A stretch of DNA of 64,000 nucleotides, from assembly GCF_036108815.1 (NCBI RefSeq), contig NZ_CP107985.1, forward strand, positions 3,720,001-3,784,000, read 5' to 3'. This document shows, piece by piece, positions 59,259-64,000 of this stretch. The notes beneath the pieces are model-generated. The model was given only the letters and a program-made list of their open reading frames with translations, had not been told where the DNA came from and ran no database searches. The stretch's first letter is position 1. The number at the start of each line of letters is the position of its first letter. Made by a program: the position numbers and the translations under genes. Source of the DNA: Streptomyces sp. NBC_00353 (lineage in GTDB: Bacteria > Actinomycetota > Actinomycetes > Streptomycetales > Streptomycetaceae).

Positions 59259-60518
59259 ATGTCGCTTCTCAACTCCTCCCTCCACGAGCTGGACCCGGAC
59301 GTCGCCGCCGCCGTCGACGCCGAGCTCCACCGTCAGCAGTCCACTCTCGAAATGATCGCCTCGGAGAACTTCGCTCCGGTCGCGGTCATGGAGGCCCAGG
59401 GCTCCGTCCTCACCAACAAGTACGCCGAGGGCTACCCGGGCCGCCGCTACTACGGCGGCTGCGAGCACGTCGACGTGGTCGAGCAGATCGCGATCGACCG
59501 GATCAAGGCGCTGTTCGGCGCCGAGGCCGCGAACGTCCAGCCGCACTCCGGTGCGCAGGCCAACGCCGCCGCGATGTTCGCACTGCTGAAGCCGGGCGAC
59601 ACGATCATGGGTCTGAACCTGGCCCACGGCGGTCACCTGACCCACGGCATGAAGATCAACTTCTCCGGCAAGCTCTACAACGTGGTCCCGTACCACGTGG
59701 ACGACACCGGTGTCGTGGACATGGCCGAGGTCGAGCGTCTGGCCAAGGAGTCCAAGCCGAAGCTGATCGTCGCCGGCTGGTCCGCGTACCCCCGCCAGCT
59801 GGACTTCGCCGCCTTCCGCCGCATCGCGGACGAGGTCGGCGCGTACCTGATGGTCGACATGGCGCACTTCGCGGGCCTGGTGGCCGCGGGTCTGCACCCC
59901 AACCCGGTGCCGCACGCCCATGTCGTCACGACCACCACGCACAAGACCCTCGGCGGTCCGCGCGGTGGCGTCATCCTGTCGACGCAGGAGCTCGCCAAGA
60001 AGATCAACTCTGCCGTCTTCCCCGGCCAGCAGGGTGGTCCGCTGGAGCACGTGATCGCGGCCAAGGCGGTCTCGTTCAAGGTTGCGGCGACCGAGGAGTT
60101 CAAGGAGCGCCAGCAGCGCACCCTGGACGGCGCCCGCATCCTCGCCGACCGTCTGGTACAGCCGGACGTCACCGAGGTCGGCGTCTCCGTCCTCTCCGGC
60201 GGTACCGACGTCCACCTGGTCCTCGTCGACCTGCGCAACTCCGAGCTGGACGGCCAGCAGGCCGAGGACCGGCTCCACGAGCTCGGCATCACGGTCAACC
60301 GCAACGCCATCCCGAACGACCCGCGGCCGCCGATGGTCACCTCCGGTCTGCGGATCGGTACGCCGGCCCTGGCCACCCGCGGCTTCCAGGCCGAGGACTT
60401 CACCGAGGTCGCCGAGATCATCGCGTCGGCCCTGAAGCCCTCGTACGACGCGGACGACCTCAAGGCGCGCGTCACCGCGCTGGCCGAGAAGTTCCCGCTG
60501 TACCCCGGCCTGAAGTAG
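59259..60518 (+). CDS. glyA: Serine hydroxymethyltransferase
   Basis: 419 residues from ATG 59259. A PLP enzyme that interconverts serine plus tetrahydrofolate with glycine plus methylene-THF. The PLP lysine is Lys229 in TTTTHKTLGGPRGG. MIASENFAP and the NKYAEGYPGRRYYGGCE segment are family signatures. It follows gcvH by 20 bases. Placed here it combines with glycine cleavage to turn two glycines into serine, which the next gene can deaminate. Confidence 0.97.
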   Translation: MSLLNSSLHELDPDVAAAVDAELHRQQSTLEMIASENFAPVAVMEAQGSVLTNKYAEGYPGRRYYGGCEHVDVVEQIAIDRIKALFGAEAANVQPHSGAQANAAAMFALLKPGDTIMGLNLAHGGHLTHGMKINFSGKLYNVVPYHVDDTGVVDMAEVERLAKESKPKLIVAGWSAYPRQLDFAAFRRIADEVGAYLMVDMAHFAGLVAAGLHPNPVPHAHVVTTTTHKTLGGPRGGVILSTQELAKKINSAVFPGQQGGPLEHVIAAKAVSFKVAATEEFKERQQRTLDGARILADRLVQPDVTEVGVSVLSGGTDVHLVLVDLRNSELDGQQAEDRLHELGITVNRNAIPNDPRPPMVTSGLRIGTPALATRGFQAEDFTEVAEIIASALKPSYDADDLKARVTALAEKFPLYPGLK

Positions 60519-60674
60519 TCCGGGAATCGGTTCTGTACGTTTGAGGCGGGGCACCGCGCACACTGGACAGTGAGCGAGGTGCCCCATCCCTTGTCCCGCT
60601 GCTCTTCGGACCGACCGGTCCGTACCGCACCACCCGGCAGACAACGACGTCTACCAACCCCTTAGGAGTCACCC

Positions 60675-62057
60675 GTGGCCATCTCGGTCTTCGACCTGTT
60701 CTCGATCGGCATCGGCCCGTCCAGCTCCCATACGGTCGGCCCGATGCGCGCGGCCCGTATGTTCGCGCGCCGGCTGAAGAACGAGGGCCTGCTCGCGCAC
60801 ACCGCCTCGATACGCGCCGAGCTGTTCGGCTCGCTCGGCGCCACCGGACACGGCCACGGCACGCCCAAGGCCGTCCTGCTCGGCCTGGAGGGCGAGTCGC
60901 CCCGTACCGTCGACGTCGAGTCCGCCGACGACCGGGTGGCCGAGATCCGCGCCTCCGGACGGCTCAACCTCCTCGGCATGCACGAGATCGACTTCGACGC
61001 CGACGAGCAGCTGGTCCTGCACCGCCGCAAGGCACTGCCGTACCACGCCAACGGCATGACGATCTTCGCGTACGACCACGAGGGCGCCCCCCTGCTGGAG
61101 AAGACGTACTACTCCGTCGGCGGCGGCTTCGTCGTGGACGAGGACGCGGTGGGCGAGGACCGGATCGTTCTCGACGACACCGTCCTCAAGCACCCCTTCC
61201 GCACCGGCGACGAACTGCTGCGGATCGCGAGGGACACCGGACTGTCGATCTCCTCGCTGATGCTGGAGAACGAGCGCGCCTGGCGCACCGAGGACGAGAT
61301 CCGCTCCGGTCTGCTCGACATCTGGCGCGTCATGCAGGCGTGCGTGTCGCGCGGCATGTCCCGTGAGGGGATCCTGCCCGGCGGCCTCAAGGTCCGCCGC
61401 CGCGCCGCGAACACCGCACGCCAGCTGCGCGCCGAGGGCGACCCGCAGGCCCACGCGATGGAGTGGATCACCCTCTACGCGATGGCGGTCAACGAGGAGA
61501 ACGCCGCGGGCGGCCGCGTCGTCACCGCGCCGACCAACGGCGCCGCGGGCATCATCCCGGCCGTGCTGCACTACTACATGAATTTCGCGGCCGGCGGCGC
61601 CACCGAGGCCGAGAAGGAGGACAGCGTCGTCCGCTTCCTCCTCGCGGCGGGTGCCATCGGCATGCTGTTCAAGGAGAACGCCTCGATCTCCGGTGCCGAG
61701 GTCGGCTGCCAGGGCGAGGTCGGCTCCGCCTGCTCGATGGCCGCGGGCGCCCTCGCCGAGGTCCTCGGCGGCTCCGCCGAGCAGGTCGAGAACGCCGCCG
61801 AGATCGGCATGGAACACAACCTCGGCCTGACCTGCGACCCGGTCGGCGGCCTCGTCCAGATCCCGTGCATCGAGCGCAACGGCATGGCGGCGGTCAAGGC
61901 CGTCACCGCGGCGAAGATGGCGCTGCGCGGCGACGGCACGCACAAGGTCTCCCTCGACAAGGTCATCAAGACCATGAAGGAGACCGGCGCGGACATGAGC
62001 GTGAAGTACAAGGAGACCGCGCGCGGCGGGCTGGCGGTCAACATCATCGAGTGCTGA
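60675..62057 (+). CDS. sdaA: L-serine ammonia-lyase (iron-sulfur)
   Basis: 460 residues from GTG 60675. It deaminates serine to pyruvate with a 4Fe-4S cluster. The single-chain form has the N-terminal beta domain (FDLFSIGIGPSSSHTVGPM) and the C-terminal alpha domain (APTNGAAGIIPAVLHYY). Cluster cysteines lie in VGCQGEVGSACSMAAGA and LTCDPVGGLVQIPCIERN. It is 156 bases after glyA, so it could have its own promoter. It completes a serine-glycine detoxification set. Confidence 0.96.
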   Translation: MAISVFDLFSIGIGPSSSHTVGPMRAARMFARRLKNEGLLAHTASIRAELFGSLGATGHGHGTPKAVLLGLEGESPRTVDVESADDRVAEIRASGRLNLLGMHEIDFDADEQLVLHRRKALPYHANGMTIFAYDHEGAPLLEKTYYSVGGGFVVDEDAVGEDRIVLDDTVLKHPFRTGDELLRIARDTGLSISSLMLENERAWRTEDEIRSGLLDIWRVMQACVSRGMSREGILPGGLKVRRRAANTARQLRAEGDPQAHAMEWITLYAMAVNEENAAGGRVVTAPTNGAAGIIPAVLHYYMNFAAGGATEAEKEDSVVRFLLAAGAIGMLFKENASISGAEVGCQGEVGSACSMAAGALAEVLGGSAEQVENAAEIGMEHNLGLTCDPVGGLVQIPCIERNGMAAVKAVTAAKMALRGDGTHKVSLDKVIKTMKETGADMSVKYKETARGGLAVNIIEC

Positions 62058-62064
62058 GGAAAGC

Positions 62065-62105
62065 GGCCCGACCTGCTCCGTCGCATCTTTCGGAGCTGTC
62101 GGGCC
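62065..62105 (+). terminator. Terminator hairpin after sdaA
   Basis: GGCCCGAC followed by GCTCCG (62065-62080) pairs with CGGAGC and GTCGGGCC (62091-62105), with a small bulge, around a 10-base loop. It begins 8 bases after the sdaA stop. Confidence 0.7.
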
Positions 62106-62385
62106 CTTCCCTGCCTGCGCAGTGAAAAGCCCCTGCGAAGTCCCTGGGAGGCGGGTGGGGCTCGCGCACCGCGGCGGGACCCCTCGGCTCCACGCCGGAC
62201 CGAAGACCCCGCCGGTCCGGGTGGCGATGGCCTCGGCGGCGGAGGCGTGAGCGACGGTGGGCCTGCCATGCGCGTGCGTCGGAGCGGTCCTGTCCGTGGC
62301 GACTCGTCGCCGTGCACGCGCGACTTGCCTCGAAGCCCCTTGACCGGGCGGGAATCGCGCTCCTCGGAAACCCTGGTCGAAGGCC

Positions 62386-62451
62386 GCTCAACATATGCTC
62401 AACGGAGGCTCCACAAGCAACGCGCATGATCTGGCTCGGATTAAATCGAGC
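62386..62451 (+). promoter_or_regulatory. Control region of the FAD monooxygenase gene
   Basis: The 413-base spacer 62058-62470 has no gene. Near its right end, two GCTCAAC repeats (62386-62392 and 62397-62403) flank a -10-like TATGCT (62394-62399). An 18-base near-palindrome, GCTCGGATTAAATCGAGC (62434-62451, two mismatched pairs), lies 20 bases before the TTG start. This AT-containing, palindromic layout suggests substrate-responsive repression. A TTGACC at 62340-62345 is too far upstream to pair with TATGCT. Confidence 0.45.
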
Positions 62452-62470
62452 AAGTGAACGAGGGGGCGCG

Positions 62471-64000
62471 TTGACCGGGGGTTGGGGAAAAGTCGCCGTC
62501 GTCGGGGGCGGGCCCGCAGGGCTGTTCCTGGCGCGATTGATCCGTAGAGCGAGGCCTGCTGCATCGGTCGACGTGTACGAGCAGAACGCGCCCGACGAGG
62601 CATTCGGCTTCGGCGTGGTCTTCTCGGCCCGCACCATGTCCGAGCTGTGGAAGAACGACCAGGAGACCCATGCGCGCATCGTCGCTGCGAGCGTGGCCGT
62701 GTCGGACATGGAATTGCGGCATCCGCGGGCCACGCTGCGGTATGGGGGCTTCGACTTCTCCAGCATTTCCCGCCGGGAGCTGCTGCTGATCCTGCAGGAG
62801 CAGGCCGCCGAGGCCGGTGCCACACTCCACTTCGGCCACCCGGCGGCGCCCGGCAGCATCGACGAGGCCGACGTCGTGGTCTACGCGGACGGGGCGAACT
62901 CCTCCCACCGGGACGCGCGTCCGGGGCGTTTCGGCACGACCGTCCGGCACGGCGCTTCCCCGTACATGTGGCTGGGGACGCACGCCCCGTTCGACGCGGC
63001 GACCTTCTCGTTCGTCGAAACGGGGAACGGGCACTTCGCCGCCCACGCGTACCCCTATGCGGACGGTATGGCGACGGTGGTCATCGAGTGCGATCCCGGC
63101 ACGTGGAAGGCATCCGGGATGGACCGCACCGGGGACTTCTCGCGGAACTCGGGCGGCAGCGACGAGGAGGCCCTGGGCCATCTCGGTGAGCTCTTCGCCG
63201 AACATCTCGGCGGACACGAGCTCATCGGCAACCGGAGCCGGTGGGCCACCTTCCGGACCGTGCACAACGAGCGCTGGTCCGACGGGAATGCGGTCCTGCT
63301 GGGCGACGCCGCCCACACCGCGCACTTCACGGTCGGCTCCGGCACCAAGATGGCGATGGAGGATGCGATCGCCCTTGCGGCGGCCCTCCGGCGGAACACC
63401 GATCCGGGATCGGCCTTTGCCGAGTACGAGCGGGAACGCCGCGGCCCGGTCGCCCGCACCCAGGAGCTGGCGGAGCCGAGCATGCGCTGGTGGGAGACGT
63501 TCGGGCGGCGTCTGCACATGGCGCCCGCCCAGTTCGGCCTGCACTTCATGACCCGGACCTCCGCACTGTCCTACGAGGGGATGCGCCGCCGCTTCCCCGA
63601 CCGGGTCGACGAGGCCGAGGCCGCCTACCGGACGTCGGGAGGCGCTGTCGGGGCGGAGCTCGTGGCAGCGGCCGGGGCCGTCCCGCAGCTGAGCGCGGTC
63701 GCGGCGCCCCTTCTGATGGGTTCCGTCCGGCTCCGCAACCGCCTGGTCGAGGTGGTGCCCGGGGCCTGCGGCGACCCGGCGGCCGCCGTCCGCGCCGCCG
63801 AGGCGCGGGGAGCAGCCCTGGTCCTCGTCCGAGAGGCGCGCCCGGAGGCGGGACCGCAGGGGCAGCCCGGGCATCGGCCTCCGGTCGTCCTCGGGCGGCT
63901 CGTACCGCCTGACCCGCAGGCGGCCGACCTCGAAGCGGTAGGCCGTCCCCCGCTCTTCGCCGAGCTGGAGTGCCCGCCGGCCGACGAGTGGTCGCCGGCC
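62471..64000 (+). CDS. FAD monooxygenase of the salicylyl-/anthraniloyl-CoA type fused to an OYE-like domain, partial
   Basis: The gene runs off the right edge; 510 residues are visible. TTG 62471 was chosen because GAGGGGG lies 4 bases upstream and the protein then begins MTGGWGKVAVVGGGPAGLFLA. The FAD site GGGPAG is at 12-17 and the GD motif at 278-279 in LLGDAAHTAHFTVGSGTKMAMEDA. QNAPDEAFGFGVVFSARTM and SRRELLLILQEQA match salicylyl-CoA 5-hydroxylase and aminobenzoyl-CoA monooxygenase/reductase. From about residue 411 a second domain starts like an Old Yellow Enzyme barrel (PLLMGSVRLRNRLV), but it lacks the usual SPM-type FMN motifs. The substrate is probably an aromatic acyl-CoA; role in catabolism or antibiotic synthesis cannot be decided. 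Confidence 0.78.
   Translation, partial: MTGGWGKVAVVGGGPAGLFLARLIRRARPAASVDVYEQNAPDEAFGFGVVFSARTMSELWKNDQETHARIVAASVAVSDMELRHPRATLRYGGFDFSSISRRELLLILQEQAAEAGATLHFGHPAAPGSIDEADVVVYADGANSSHRDARPGRFGTTVRHGASPYMWLGTHAPFDAATFSFVETGNGHFAAHAYPYADGMATVVIECDPGTWKASGMDRTGDFSRNSGGSDEEALGHLGELFAEHLGGHELIGNRSRWATFRTVHNERWSDGNAVLLGDAAHTAHFTVGSGTKMAMEDAIALAAALRRNTDPGSAFAEYERERRGPVARTQELAEPSMRWWETFGRRLHMAPAQFGLHFMTRTSALSYEGMRRRFPDRVDEAEAAYRTSGGAVGAELVAAAGAVPQLSAVAAPLLMGSVRLRNRLVEVVPGACGDPAAAVRAAEARGAALVLVREARPEAGPQGQPGHRPPVVLGRLVPPDPQAADLEAVGRPPLFAELECPPADEWSPA

Noticed and set aside
57676..62057. Whether the glycine cleavage operon is broken because gcvP is missing
   Set aside because: In Streptomyces gcvP is normally at another locus, with its own riboswitch in the published S. 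griseus case. The visible genes are intact.
62247..62429. A 60-codon plus-strand frame before the FAD monooxygenase
   Set aside because: No ribosome site, poor codon usage, and it overlaps the proposed promoter.

Overview
The window is about 64 kb of very GC-rich, gene-dense chromosome from a Streptomyces or a very close relative. The evidence is the codon bias, with a single TTA leucine codon found in all the coding sequence; frequent GTG and TTG starts; families typical of the genus (PucR, MocR and LAL/LuxR regulators, DUF427, DUF4190, DUF6191, SseB); and a gene order that, from memory, matches the S. coelicolor core region around SCO5520 down to SCO5469. I see no insertion sequence, prophage, tRNA, rRNA or CRISPR array. 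Only the last 1.5 kb (62471-64000) looks accessory.

Layout. 1-2914: proline catabolism (partial P5C dehydrogenase and proline dehydrogenase, minus strand) divergent from a PucR regulator. 2972-5589: an AhpD-like protein divergent from a MocR regulator, then a TetR regulator. 5673-11219: amino-acid synthesis on the minus strand in the order ilvB-ilvN-ilvC-serA, preceded by a 13-residue leader peptide and a transcription attenuator. 11253-14189: a membrane PAS-GGDEF-EAL protein with a BldD-like box upstream. 14374-22976: two reductases, a PQQ-type sugar dehydrogenase lipoprotein, a 1060-residue LAL regulator behind a 57-residue protein, a membrane protein and a GNAT enzyme. 23071-29044: MMPL exporter, phosphocholine-type phospholipase C and an ArsB/SLC13-type permease. 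29155-32720: gatC-gatA-small protein-gatB. 32890-35070: the second c-di-GMP enzyme (RmdB-like). 35349-39991: ligA, a MetE-like protein, an SDR and a LOG-like protein. 40082-45929: DUF427, an alpha/beta hydrolase, mnmA, a Tat-exported amidase, a cysteine desulfurase, two small membrane proteins and a FabR-like TetR regulator. 46216-47822: thioesterase and TRIC-type channel. 47841-54274: a complete five-gene oligopeptide ABC importer. 54779-57278: two SseB paralogs and a P-loop kinase with a TTA codon. 57440-62057: glycine riboswitch, gcvT-gcvH-glyA-sdaA. 62471-end: start of an acyl-CoA-type FAD monooxygenase fused to an unusual Old-Yellow-Enzyme-like domain.

How the parts work together. One theme is amino-acid flux around proline, branched-chain amino acids, serine and glycine, with visible RNA-level control: leader-peptide attenuation of ilvB, a glycine riboswitch on gcvTH, and a strong terminator between ilvC and serA. 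Serine made by SerA is consumed by GlyA and SdaA at the other end of the window, where two SseB (enhanced serine sensitivity) proteins also sit. A second theme is c-di-GMP signalling: two membrane GGDEF-EAL proteins lie about 19 kb apart, one with a degenerate EAL domain and the other with intact motifs for both domains. A third is sulfur and tRNA modification: the cysteine desulfurase at 43281-44450 is a likely sulfur donor for MnmA.

Limits. All calls come from reading sequence and motifs without database searches. Start codons were chosen from ribosome-binding sites and family lengths. Synteny and family names beyond the motifs quoted are from memory.
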